A stretch of DNA of 64,000 nt from Molanna angustata (Eukaryota; Arthropoda; Insecta; Trichoptera; Molannidae). The DNA lies in contig OY754970.1 in the NCBI GenBank assembly GCA_963576475.1, forward strand, positions 40,743,447 to 40,807,446, given 5' to 3'. Both the position numbers and the translations under genes were made by a program. Under the pieces are notes generated by a model. The model worked only from the letters and a program-made list of their open reading frames with translations. It was not told the origin of the DNA and searched no databases. Positions 1 to 11,304 of this stretch are shown here, piece after piece (positions within the stretch are counted from its first letter, which is position 1; every line of letters starts with the position of its first letter).

Positions 1-584
1 CGCTTTTATCTTGACCGAAGGTGGTCCCATCACCAGTAGGTATGTATGTGGCATATAATAGTAATGCGATATAATACATATATGTGTGGGTGTATATTTA
101 GATGACTTAGAGCAGCGCAGGGGGCTAAAGCGATATGTTCTGTGTCGCATTGTACCTACTATAAGGATATCCGTACAAATTTTCTATGCAAGATAACAAT
201 GTGCATTTTTAGGGAAAACTTCGTCGCTCCAACGAAGTTCAACGCAAACTTTAACACCGTAACGAAAGAATTTACACCTTGTTTGTTTGCGATGAATAAT
301 TTATTTATAATAATATTATTTCTTCAAATATAAGAAGCCTCATTTGATAGTTAAAGGCTTTTCATAGCATTAATTTATACGTTTATAACATACTTCGTTT
401 ATAGTTCGTTTGATGTTTAAAAAAAGTTGTTGCAAGCGAGTATTTACTGAAGATGATTAAAGTGGATAAGATTCAACGATGAGTTGTACAACGTATATCT
501 TCTTCTTCTTTTGTTTCAATCTTGAAGATTGGTTGGCAGCATTAAATTGATGCATCTCCTCCTCCAACGTATATAAAGCTCCCA
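1..584. other. No gene seen; AT-rich sequence
   Basis: Short open frames only. Nothing resembles a known protein, RNA or repeat. Confidence 0.6.
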
Positions 585-788
585 AATTGGGCCGGGCATG
601 TTCAAAGAATGCCATCATCGCGGGTACCAAAAAGAGTCTTAGAGGGGCACACATGTGGATAAAGAAATGTCGGGAGACTGAGGCTGTCAGGGTCGCTTCT
701 GAGTGTGCCAAACTGCAAGGTCGCAGCAAGTGACAGGAGAGGTTGCAGGAGGGATTTACTGGAGGCCAAGCCTCGATATGGGCTGTAG
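585..788 (+). pseudogene. LINE ORF2 C-terminal fragment
   Basis: One frame reads NWAGHVQRMPSSRVPKRVLEG, meets a stop, and continues to RRDLLEAKPRYGL and a terminal stop. W.GH..R(M)...R.PK.VLEG and L.EAK.RYGL are the conserved ends of endonuclease/RT proteins of insect LINEs. It is a 5'-truncated, dead insertion. Confidence 0.75.
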
Positions 789-840
789 AGTTATTGAAGA
801 AGTAGATTATGGGAACTTACGTCATCATATCTACATTGTC

Positions 841-960
841 GGCCTTCGTGGATCACCTGGTTAGATATCTGGCTCCTAAGCCGCAGATCCCAGGTTCAAT
901 GCCCGGTAAAAACACAGTTTTTGTTGTATTTTCAGACTGGATCAGTAATAAAATAATATC
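841..960 (+). mobile_element. tRNA-derived SINE, family B-like head
   Basis: GGCCTTCGTGG, CCTGGTTAGATATCTGGCTCC and AGGTTCAATGCCCGG form a degenerate tRNA-like head with recognisable A and B boxes. It follows the LINE fragment ending at 788. The 3' limit is a guess. Confidence 0.6.
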
Positions 961-1756
961 TGAAAGCAATGCTAGAATAAAAAAAAGAACAGAAGTAGGT
1001 AGGTACTTTTATCTATCGACAAACGTTTCGATTTTTCAGGCCATATCCAACCGTGACATGGACAGATGTATGGACTACGGAGATGAGCCTTAAGAAAGGC
1101 AAAGGACAAAAGGAATGTTGTCAGAAGATCGGTAACAATAACTTTTCAAGAAAGATAACATCTCCTTCAGGAATGAAGAACACGATGAAAAAGAAGAAGA
1201 ATATTTGACTTTACACAAAGATGTATTTTTTTGTTCGGAAATATCCATGATAAGAGATAATTGATATAGGAAAATAAGTAATATAAATTGTATTAAAAGG
1301 AACAGTTGGTTCGCCGGCGTTCACTGATATAGACACTAGACACGAATGAATGATTAATTATTCAAATGTTCAGTTTTAGGATATGAACTACAACGTAGAC
1401 CGAGTAGTTTCTATTGTCAGAGGTAGGCATTAATAATACTTCAGCATATTTCACACTGTTCATGTTACAGTGGTAATACCGAATTTATCAAATATAATGA
1501 ATCGCTTGCAATCTGGCGCCGGAATTTCATTATATAAGGTAAAAGGCTAGAGAGCTACCAACATACATAATATTACAACTCTTAAGAATCAAGGATGCCA
1601 CAATATTATTTAACAAGCAATTCATTTAGAAATAAATTAACCAACATTACATATAAGGGAAATGATAATGTGATTTTATTTCCTTGTGCTGAAGTCAATG
1701 AAAATGTTTATTGGTGTCCTTATGACTGTATGTGTACGTGAGCATGAATGTGCATA

Positions 1757-1802
1757 TTATTATTATTTTTTAATCATTATTTCCTTGTTAAACAAGTACA
1801 TA
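1757..1802 (-). mobile_element. SINE family A tail fragment, inverted
   Basis: CCTTGTTAAACAAGTACAT in a T-rich context is the inverse of the family A tail seen at 31.0 and 47.5 kb. It lies head-to-tail just left of the plus-strand SINE. Confidence 0.45.
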
Positions 1803-1808
1803 TTTTAG

Positions 1809-1944
1809 ATGGGTCGGTGGCAGAGCGGTAAGCGTGCTGGGTTAGTAATCCAGTGGTCGCGAGTTCGAATCCTGCCTCGACCGATTTCGTTCACCTATAG
1901 TACAAGCATTTATTTGCTTATTTTAGGGAACGTAGGAAGATGTA
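1809..1944 (+). mobile_element. tRNA-derived SINE, family A, 3'-truncated
   Basis: The tRNA-like head (A box GGCAGAGCGGTAAGCG, anticodon stem around TTAGTAA, B box AGTTCGAATCC) is followed by the family body CACCTATAGTACAAGC to GGAACGTAGGAAGATGTA. The acceptor stem pairs GGTCG with CGACC, but the T stem has a mismatch. The 3' tail is replaced by the Helentron-like fragment at 1945. Confidence 0.8.
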
Positions 1945-2107
1945 AACGCGCGGTACATAGTACACAACACACAGGACACACAGATATATTGTGATGAGAC
2001 TTTCAGAATACAATCTCAGTATGATACTAGTTGATAATCTGCAATAAAAAAAAATAACATTAAAAATTGCGAATTCATAACTCCCCACTTGTGAGGAGTA
2101 AAAAATA
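1945..2107 (+). mobile_element. Helentron-like 3' end fragment
   Basis: The segment GCGCGGTACATAGTACACAACACACAG to CCCCACTTGTGAGGAGTAAAAAAT matches the last ~160 bp of the 37-kb copy, including the terminal hairpin. The 5' part is absent; the fragment follows a tRNA-derived SINE directly, so one element was inserted into or fused to the other. Confidence 0.7.
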
Positions 2108-4024
2108 TCCACGTATTTACACTGTGATGGATTTTACATATATTATAATCCCCTGTTCCATACAGCGGCAACCATGCAGATAGATAAAAAAGTATTCAAT
2201 ACATTCGCTATTTATCGGGTGGTTTGGAGCAATATTCAGTAATAAAAATGTTCCTTTTCGGGTCAAACAAAATGTTTGGTACAGAAATAATGATTTTCTC
2301 TTAGAAAAATTACGCCAAGTGTTATTTGTAAATTGCCAACCAACTCTCTCTCTATTTTTTACCGTTCCGATATTTCACTCATCCGAATTTACAGGTCTTG
2401 CCCTAAAATACGTTCGCCAGCGCAAAAAAATATATACGCAGAATACGTCTAATGAAAACACGAAATTAACAGCTTATCGAGACAATCTCTTTTATTTTGC
2501 AGTGTGAAAAATTTTCACACGTCGGGTTTAAACATTTTATTCCTTTTTATCCTTGGAAATATATTTATATACTGAAGCACTTAATCAAAAAATATGTACG
2601 TTTTGTTTGGGTATATCAAAATGGTTTATTTTATTTTGGTTGGAATTTTATTATTCAAACGCAACATCAATCCGTTTTATTTTTTTTTGAAGTGAAAGAT
2701 AGAAAATATCGCCATGCTCTCCAATCTCGAAATATAATTCTATAAAAAATCAATACTTGCGAGGTTTTAATATTATTTTTCGTAGAATTTCAAAATGAAT
2801 ATATTATGTAAAATATTTAGTTTCAGATTTAATTGCTTAGGAAAATTTACGTCGAAAGATTTTTATTTTTATTTTTGAGAGACACTAATATTTTATATTT
2901 CGATGTGTTGATTCTTAGTCAATTTGAACCCAATTTTAGCCAAGAAGATACAAAAAAGTATTTTTATATATTATTTTGAATGAATTAAAAGTTTAATTCC
3001 ACAAATGATACAAAAATATTCATAATTAGGCGGGTAGCACTGATTAGTTGGAAGAAAATGCCACGTGGCAATAAACTCGCCACTTGCGGGGTGCTAGGAA
3101 GTGCTAATATTTTTACTACTTTTCAAGCGAACTCTTATTATTTATTCATCTTATAATAATTAATTTTTGATGAATTTCCCATTCTTAAACATAAATTAAT
3201 GGGGTTTGCACTCAACGATACACGATCTTACACCATTCAGTTAAATAAAAAACAAATATCACGTTACTTAATATGGTCTAATTGATTAAAATAATAAATA
3301 TCGTTGTACATATTCATCTCAAATTACCTACATCAACATACCTTCTTTCGATAGAGAGCTGAAAACGATTTTATTATGAAAGGTTTAAATCATTTTCATG
3401 TAACACACGCCATCTGTTAATATTCTCTCTATATTTTTTCACAATCATTCGGAATTGATTCAGTTCAAATATTAATTATAAGCGAGTGCAGTAGATGATA
3501 TAACGAAGCTTTGCATTGAGTGGACGGTAACGAGATATGCACTGTACATAGGTAGGTTCCTACAAATATTCACAGAGGGCTGTTCTATACCTTGCAATAA
3601 TTGAAAATCAAAGAACGGAGAAATCATTTCGCATTCGTTGTACTTTCATTCAAAAGCCATTTCAAATAATACCCGTAATGATTTTGTAACGTTTTGATTA
3701 AACTTCCAAAGGAATTATATTTCCGATCAAAATCAGGCCATGAGCTTATATACTAATTATTTTTATGCCTTACAAATATTGATCTCATTTCAAAATACAA
3801 ATACTCTTTACGTGTTTCATTTTAATGCCCTTGAAAAAGTAGTTAACTTTACTCTATTCTAGGGCTCTAACTTTGGCTTTTGATCAAACTATTTTTTTAT
3901 GTATACCAAAAGAGTTTATGACATGAGGTTATCTCTCCCAACGAACTCAAGCATAGAAGAATGAAGTCAATTTGGCAAAATATGCTTGATCTTTCTTAAA
4001 TCACCGAGTTTTGGAACATATGAG
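2108..4024. other. No gene seen; AT-rich intron-like DNA
   Basis: No coding, repeat or RNA signal recognised. The open frames at 2319-2745 are poor in coding character. Confidence 0.6.
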
Positions 4025-4330
4025 CCAAGAACATATTTACAAGACATGCGTTAAGCCAGTGATGACACGAACAGACACAGTCGGCAGTAAACAAATGTCA
4101 AGGACTTCAGAAACAAGGATACAGAATGAAAGCATGCTTAAAACTGAAAGACCAAATGAGGAACACTAAAATAAGGGAAATATATTTGATATCATCAGAT
4201 GGAGTAGGTAGCGGAGGAGGGACTGGTATGGTCACGTCCAAGGGATGAACAGTATTAGACTAAAAGATGGGAAGATTGCTGAAGTCTACTTCACAGGAGG
4301 AGCGGGACTTTTAAAACAGATAAATAAAAA
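4025..4330 (+). pseudogene. LINE ORF2 C-terminal fragment, frameshifted
   Basis: Spread over frames are KTCVKPVMTR, a KIREIYLI-like stretch, IIRW, RRRDWYGHVQGM and RLKDGKIAEVYF. This is the KTCVRP(I/V)MTYG ... (R)RR.W..HV.RM ... RL signature of the same LINE group as the fragment at 49.6 kb. Heavily decayed. Confidence 0.6.
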
Positions 4331-4334
4331 AATA

Positions 4335-5968
4335 TTGAGGAAAGATGTAATTGGAGGACATAAAGAGAAAACGTCTTTTCTGAAATATTTATATCTACAG
4401 ATAAAGTATAACGCTCGTGTACAAAATGTTTTTTTCATTTAAATATACGTCATTTTTGTGATGAATAAGTCTACTCAGGTAAATCACAGTCGTCGTCAAC
4501 GGGAAAAATTAAATAAATTAAGAATATATTCAAATAACATAATGCAGTACAGTCATTAAAGTTTATATCGTGTGTATGTTTTACTAACACTTGACTTTCT
4601 CTCTCTCTCACTCTCACTCTAACCAGTAGATTCATTTTGCTATTCAAATACGAATTCACTGAGAGATCGTAGCCCATAAAGCGCGCGGTCGGACCCTTCG
4701 CAGCAATGACGACTGGTTAGTCGTGGAGGCGTAGCACTATAGCACACTGACGTACAGGAGAAGAGCACTCTACGAGACCTCGCCACTCTACGCTATGTAG
4801 CTCTACGACCACTACAATTTCTCTCTGCTACGGGAAAATACTGTATCGTATTTTATTCAGCTTCGAAAATGAATATATTCAAGAGTATTTGCATCATATA
4901 TACATAAACCGTACACATTCTACTCATAACATTGCTATAGCAACGTCCATATTTTAATTATTGTTAAAATAATTAATTATAATCCTTATTGACACTTTTT
5001 TGTGCTCAATATCAGTGGCAAGTTAAATGACAAACATTTTTTTAACTCACCAGTGGTTTCAGCTTAGAAAAAAAGTTGTGCGTGATAAATATTTTTATAT
5101 AAACTTATTCACTTGGGAATCAAATAGCGGGTATAGAATAATGGAAATTTTTGTCTTTTAATTTAAAGAACTATTAATAAGACGCATCTTTAGAAAAATT
5201 GAGCCAAAAATGTTTTTATTATCAAGAACTGTTCCTAAATATGATGTATGGGTTTAAAATATTAACATCACGATTCACATATCAATTAGTTGGGTATCTA
5301 TGTTAAACTAAACTTTGTTAAAGTTAAGAAGTCTATAACAATATGTTGAGGGTTAATTTCTTCAATACTGTGTCAATAAAATAAATTCAAATTGAATATT
5401 AATGTGATTTCTTCGACAACCTGAACTGTAACCCAATCAACAATTAGTTATTCCATAGGTACCAGTTATTTCAATTACAGTAAGATATGGGAATCAGAGT
5501 AGGTATTGTCCGATTTGAATTCTCCGTAAAGTACAATTAAATCTTGCAGATTAAATATTTTTACTGAGAGTAACAAAGTAATTATTCGAAATAATAAAAG
5601 AGATACTAATATGTAGCTTACAGTGTTTGAATTGACAATGGTTTAGTTTACATCCGGCACTGACATTTGGATAATTTTATGCGTCCAACTTGAATGTTAA
5701 ACACAACCCCCAAAGGTTTCATATACCTAATAATATAATATATTGTATGTCAGACTGTAGCACCTACCAAACATTCAACCATCATTTACATACGGTCGTG
5801 TCGTTTGCTAATTTTGATTTAAAAATTACGCCACTCACTTCTCCATACCTTATATAATAGTAATATAAACAAATCTTTTAAATCATCAATATTATGCAAG
5901 CGGTAAAGAAATATTTTGCTTTTAACTTTGATAATTATTTTTTTGTACACTATGATCTGAACATATTT
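4335..5968. other. No gene seen; one GC-richer patch
   Basis: A CT-rich run lies at 4596-4622 and a GC-richer patch of about 130 bp at 4679-4805. The latter translates to nothing recognisable on either strand. Confidence 0.55.
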
Positions 5969-5997
5969 AAAACGAGTGGGTTGTGGCCAACACTAAA

Positions 5998-8160
5998 CTC
6001 TCCACACCACAAATATTGACAATGAAATATTTTATTCATTCTAAATTTTACTACCAAGAATATAAATTTTCTAACGATAGTATATTTTCATGTTAAGATA
6101 GACAAACTATTAATGCAGTATGGTGAAGAATTCTAATGTTGTATGAAATATTTTAATAAAAGCAGATAAATTTTGTTTTAAAGGACGTTAGAGCATTTTG
6201 ACAATTTTGACACGTAATATCATATGAAGAAATTTTTGTTATTTATGAAAAGCTAATCAGTTCGATGTTCAAGCTCTTTACATTATAACATGAAATCAAA
6301 TTACTGAACTTTTCCATACATAAGAAATTTATCTTATTATATACATTTTTATTCATACTAAATTTTACTACCAGGAAAATAAATTTCTATCGACAGTATA
6401 TTTTTATGTTAAGATAGACAAACTATTATTGCAGTATGGTGTAGAATGCTTATGTTGTATGAAATATTTTAATAAAAGCAGATAAATTTTGTTTTAAAGG
6501 ACGCGAAAGCATTTTCCAAATTTTGACAGGTGATATCATATGAAGAAATTTTTTGTTATTTATGGAAAGCTAATCAGTTCTATGTTCAAGCTCTTAACAT
6601 TATAACATGAAATCAAATTACTGAACTTTTCCATACATAGAAATTTATCTAATTACATTTTTATTCATACTAAATGTTACTACCAGGAATATAAATTTTC
6701 TTCCGATAGTATATTTTTATGTTAAGATAGACAAACTATTAATGCAGTATAGTGAAGAATGCTTATGTTGTATGAAATATTTTAAAAAAAGCAGATAAAT
6801 TTTGTTTTAAAGAACGCGAGAGCATTTTTCAAATTTTGACAGGTGATATCATATGAAGAATTTTTTTGTTATTTATGGAAAGCTAATCAGTTCTATGTTC
6901 AAGCTCTTTACATTATATCATGAAATCAAATTACTACACGTTTCCATACATAGAAATTTATCTAATTACATTTTTATTCATACTAAATGTTACTATCAGG
7001 AATATAAATTTTCTTTCGATAGTATATTTTTATGTTAAGATAAACAAACTATTAATGCAGTATAGTGAAGAATGCTTATGTTGTATGAAATATTTTAAAA
7101 AAAGCCGATAAATTTTGTTTTAAAGAACGCGAGAGCATTTTCAAAATTTTGACACGTGATATTATATGAAGATTTTTTTTGTTATTTATGGAAAGCTAAT
7201 CAGTTCTATGTTCAAGCTCTTTACATTATAACATTAAAACCAAATTACTGAACTTTTCCATACATAGAAATTTATCTAATTACATTATTATTCATACTAA
7301 ATGTTACTATCAGGAATATAAATTTTCTTCCGATAGTATATTTTTATGTTAAGATAGACAAACTATTAATGCAGTATAGTGAAGAATGCTTATGTTGTAT
7401 GAAATATTTTAAAAAAAGCAGATAAATTTTGTTTTAAAGAACGCGAGAGCATTTTCAAAATTTTGACACGTGATATTATATGAAGATTTTTTTTGTTATT
7501 TATGGAAAGCTAATCAGTTCTATGTTCAAGCTCTTTACATTATAACATGAAATCAAATTACTGAACTTTTCCATACATAGAAATTTATCTAATTACATTA
7601 TTATTCATACTAAATGTTACTATCAGGAATATAAATTTTCTTCCGATAGTATATTTTTATGTTAAGATAAACAAACTATTAATGCAGTATAGTGAAGAAT
7701 GCTTATGTTGTATGAAATATTTTAAAAAAAGCAGATAAATTTTGTTCTAAAGAACGCGAGAGCATTTTCCAAATTTTGACAGGTGATATCATATGAAGAT
7801 TTTTTTTGTTATTTATGGAAAGCTAATCAGTTCTATGTTCAAGCTCTTTACATTATAACATGAAATCAAATTACTAAACGTTTCCATACATAGAAATTTA
7901 TCTAATTACATTTTTATTCATACTAAATGTTACTACCAGGAATATAAATTTTCTTCCGATAGTATATTTTTATGTTAAGATAGACAAACTATTAATGCAG
8001 TATAGTGAAGACTGCTTATGTTGTATGAAATATTTTAAAAAAAGCAGATAAATTTTGTTTCAAAGAGCGTTAGAGCATTTTGACAATGTTTACACGTGAT
8101 ATCATATGAAGAAATTATATGATATCTATGAAAAGCTAATCAGTTCTAAGTTCAAGCTAT
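5998..8160 (+). repeat. ~313-bp tandem (satellite-like) array, about 7 units
   Basis: The anchor CAAACTAT recurs at 6103, 6419, 6732, 7045, 7359, 7672 and 7985, giving spacings of 316, 313, 313, 314, 313 and 313 bp. Units are highly similar in the middle (6.7-8.0 kb) and more divergent at the left edge, as expected for arrays homogenised by unequal exchange. Short open frames inside units are by-products of the repeat. Confidence 0.95.
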
Positions 8161-8712
8161 TAATATTCTTCTATCAATATGAAATCAATGAACTGATCAT
8201 TGCCAAATATAAAAAAATTCTCTTGTTACATATAAGTTTCATACAAATATCCATTAAATAAAATATAATTTTTGAAACCGTTGAATATTTTTCTTTTAAC
8301 ATTGACCAACTTTGAATACAATTTTATGAAGATTCTTGGTGTTGTATAAATAGTTGAAACCAAATTAAAATATCTCTAATTTCCAGGTCGTGAGAGCATT
8401 TTTTCAGTTTTAATAGATGAAATCATAAAGAAACATTGGGAAAAAATGAACCGTTGTCTATGGAAAACTAATCAGCTCTAAGTTTATGGACTTAACACAT
8501 GTGATATCAATATGAAGTCAATCGGACTTATAGTTTGGGCTGCAGAGAGGACACAAAAAAAAAACAACGTAAATGATGAATTCATAGAGAAGAAATCAAA
8601 AGTTGTCTATGGAAAACTAATCAGCTCTAGGTCTTTGCACTTTACACATATGATGTTAATATGAAGTCGATCAGACTTATAGTTTGGGCTGTAGAGAGGA
8701 CACAAAAAAGAT
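8160..8712 (+). repeat. Degenerate outer units of the 313-bp satellite
   Basis: Decayed versions of the unit persist here: the stretch GAAA(A/G)CTAATCAG(T/C)TC recurs at about 8130, 8463 and 8617. Two diverged ~150-bp copies (about 8440-8550 and 8595-8707) each end in GAGAGGACACAAAAAA. This is the eroded flank of the array. Confidence 0.75.
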
Positions 8713-8718
8713 AAATGC

Positions 8719-8767
8719 TACGGCGTACGGCGTACGGCGTACGGCGTACGGCGTACGGCGTACAGCG
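8719..8767 (+). repeat. TACGGCG heptamer minisatellite
   Basis: Six perfect TACGGCG units and one TACAGCG unit form a GC-rich island in AT-rich DNA. It sits where other copies of the element carry CGCCGTACATAG, so it probably arose by expansion of that internal motif. Confidence 0.9.
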
Positions 8768-9760
8768 TATACGCCATACACACAAACACATCACGACGAA
8801 ACTCATAGTGTGCATTCTCTACATGATACCCATTGAGAAATTGATGTAAAAAAAATACGCTTAAATTTTGCGAAATCATGACTCTCCCCTATTCCATAGT
8901 GTGGAGAGTAAAAATAAGCTTATTGTTAATATTTTTTGTATCTTAAAACGACAGTTCAGTCACTTTTAATCATTAAAGATGAATCCTTTCTCATCGCATC
9001 AATATAGTTACAAATATAAATACAGTTATAAATATTTTCTATTTTTATTACAATTATCTGAATACGACAGGCTTTACTCCTTTTCTACTCTCTTTTCCTT
9101 TCATATTGGCCTACAATGGACATTATTCACCGCCCTAAACGTAATGAAGAAGAAGATGTGACATAAAACTAATTAATTTAAAAAAAATAAGAAAAGAACA
9201 TGAGTGAATACATTTTTTTAAATTTTAATTACATACTTATAAATCTCATCTTGATAATATACATTATACATTTCGCACCGCTATCATAATCTCAATATTT
9301 TCATATATAAATAGTGAATTTACAATCTGTTACGAAGACTATCCAGGCAAGGTATGTTATTCCTACCAACAAATTTTCCATAAAGGATTGACAGAAAAAA
9401 AATATACCTATTAAAAGTGAATTAATTTCAAACAATTATTTTTATATTTTTTTAAATATTTCACTCTTATTTTAATAAATGCATATGTTTGTATACATAT
9501 TATGTTTACGTTTATTTATACCAAATTTTTATAACTACAATGATCGGAAAGACTTGTTATTGATTAACACAGTACACAAATAACGAGATAAAATAATTTT
9601 ATCTTTTGAATTAATTCATTTTATAGACACGTATTTAAATTTTCAAGGTGAAATTTTTTGAAGTAATAGAATTTACTGCGTAATGTTTTATGAAATAAGG
9701 AGGATTTACATATAAACAAAAAAAATGAAAAGGGTTCTTTAATAGAAAACTACGGCTTAC

Positions 9761-9802
9761 CTTTGGATGGGCTCGTCTAGGAAAGGCAACTTTTGGGTCA
9801 AT
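9761..9802 (-). CDS. Rbp6: Rbp6/Musashi inter-RRM linker micro-exon
   Basis: Read on the minus strand, 42 nt give exactly 14 codons, IDPKVAFPRRAHPK. This segment joins RRM1 to RRM2 in Musashi-family RNA-binding proteins; vertebrate MSI1/MSI2 have the same string with Q for H, and insect Rbp6 carries H. The exon is preceded by a T-rich tract ending TTGCTTTCAG and followed by GTAAGC, both good splice signals, and it starts and ends in phase 0. Family members bind UAG-containing mRNA and control translation in neural and stem cells. The divergent fly msi linker fits less well, so Rbp6 is preferred. No RRM1 or RRM2 exon was seen elsewhere in the window, so both flanking introns must be very long. 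The family call is firm; the paralogue choice rests on 14 residues. Confidence 0.87.
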
Positions 9803-9830
9803 CTGAAAGCAACAAAAAAAAAACTTGTTT
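9803..9830 (-). promoter_or_regulatory. 3' splice site of the Rbp6 micro-exon
   Basis: On the minus strand a run of about ten T residues is followed by GTTGCTTTCAG immediately before ATTGACCC. This is a strong polypyrimidine tract and AG acceptor. The matching donor, AAG followed by GTAAGC, lies at 9755-9760. Confidence 0.8.
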
Positions 9831-10598
9831 TAAAACTTGTGTAGGTATTTGAAATTGTATTTTTTTCTCTGTCAGTCTCCGTAGACACGAAATAAATTTC
9901 CTTTTTAATCCAATTATAAAGAAACAAATTCATTTTATATTTTTACTCTTCTCTAGTACTATAATATGTATAATAGAGTCAGGGAAAAGAAAAAGTATCA
10001 GAGTTATGATTGCAACTTTTAAGGGTATTTTTTTCTAGATCTAGGTTTAATCTAGAGAGGAAATTGTATAAGCTTAGTCGTAACGTATTTGTATGCGCAG
10101 CATAAGGTGTGGAAGGGATACACTGAAAAAAAGTTATGTTAAAATTAACCGAACTACAGTGACTACAAAACAATTCGTTTTGTACTACTAAATATTTTGT
10201 GTGCTTAACCAAACAGTTCAGTCATAAACAGAAAGACTTTTATTACTAATAACAAAGGTTTGGCTAAAAACGTAGGTAGCCAGTTCGGTGGTATTATTTT
10301 TTTCAGTGTAACAGACACACGTAACGTACTTGGCTTGCATATAAATAAATGTAAAATAAGTTTCTAGGCATACCCCAATTAAAATTTGGGATGGTTTGTA
10401 ATCTGCTGAAGAAAATTTTGAATTACCCGTGTTGTAAAGACATAATTTGAAAAATCTTTCCATAGTCGAGTTGCAATATTTTTTTTGTACCACATAGACA
10501 TCCCAGTGTACAGTCTAAAGTTATAATCTAAGAGATAGCAACGCCAAAACAAATCCATTTTTAAATGGTTGTTTTTTTTTATAACATTTCCTTCCTTG
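9831..10598. other. Intron sequence upstream of the Rbp6 micro-exon
   Basis: AT-rich. A GTTCGGT.(A/G)TT.TTTTTCAGTG-like element near 10110-10330 occurs in both orientations, but no full element could be delimited. Confidence 0.5.
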
Positions 10599-11300
10599 TT
10601 GAATTTAGGTATGAAAAAGGTAAGTCTGGCACCTGTAAGTGATTGCGTTTACCAGTTCCCTTTTTTTTGTGAAAATTGCAGATTGTAGTATCATTTGTAT
10701 CTTTGTATGTCCTTTTTGTGCTCTTATATCATCTATCTGACAACAATGGCGATATGTTAAGCGCACACCCGCGAGCATATCTGAAAAAAAAATCTTCTTT
10801 TTTTTTTTATTTGTTTACATATCTCAGTAACAGTTAGTACATATTTTACAAACGGATGTATTTTATATGCACAAAAAACATACAAGTAGGTACCTACAAA
10901 TTATATTGAAGTAATTTCAGATAGGTGGTGGTTCAAGCAACAACTCATATTTTTATCAGCTAAGTTTATGAAAAAATCATATTCAAAACATTCTCAATTG
11001 TTAAGCATTAAAATCAATATAAAATTTAAAAGAATATAAGTAATCATAAAGTAGATGGCTTGTGATAAAGCGGTTAACGCGCTGGGTTAGCAATCTAGAG
11101 GTTACGAGTTCGAATCCTGCTACGACCGAATTCTTTCACATATGTACCTATAGCATGAGGATGTATATGGTCTTGTTCAAGACATTCATTCTTTAAAAAA
11201 AATTATTAAAATCTGCAATTTTCACCTATAAAGAGGATGCGCACTGGTAAATGCAAACACCACCAGGTGTCAGACTTACCTTTTTCATACTTATATTCAA
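10599..11300. mobile_element. Unclassified element with ~90-bp terminal inverted repeats
   Basis: TTGAATTTAGGTATGAAAAA at the left and the inverse of TTTTTCATACTTATATTCAA at the right begin arms that pair through GTAAGTCTGGCACCTG and the AAAATTGCAGAT stretch (to about 10689 and from about 11209). A SINE (11053-11204) lies inside. A related single arm occurs at 22497-22660. Confidence 0.65.
11053..11204 (+). mobile_element. tRNA-derived SINE, family A, internally deleted
   Basis: The head has GATAAAGCGGTTAACGCGCTGG and B box GAGTTCGAATCC. The body is shortened and the tail reads CTTGTTCAAGACATTCATTC followed by A residues. It lies inside the inverted-repeat element at 10599-11300. Confidence 0.72.
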
Positions 11301-11304
11301 ATAG

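Larger units (their letters stand above)
5969..8915 (+). mobile_element. Helentron-like element carrying an internal satellite array
   Basis: The left end AACGAGTGGGTTGTGGCC is shared with copies at 37.05, 41.46 (-) and 26.15 (-) kb. The right end (about 8770-8915) is the shared 3' block with a terminal hairpin followed by AAAAAT. Subterminal sequences match in inverted orientation within this copy: AACTCTCCACACCAC at 5996-6010 against GTGTGGAGAGT at 8899-8909. Between them lie ~313-bp tandem repeats and a heptamer array. A 5' block, a central tandem-repeat zone and a 3' hairpin block is the layout of Helentron-associated interspersed elements (HINE/DINE-1 type). No Rep/helicase is encoded. 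The superfamily call is inference from structure. Confidence 0.7.

Noticed and set aside
1809..1883. tRNA gene with an AGT-like anticodon loop
   Set aside because: The T stem has a mismatch, the acceptor is imperfect, and the same sequence recurs at 11.05, 36.1 and 47.5 kb with a shared SINE body.
6853..7111. Open frames inside the 313-bp repeats as small genes
   Set aside because: They recur only because the unit recurs, vary in frame and length between units, and use AT-rich codons without protein character.
8719..8767. CRISPR or regulatory array
   Set aside because: Uninterrupted 7-bp units without spacers in a eukaryotic repeat; a simple minisatellite expansion.
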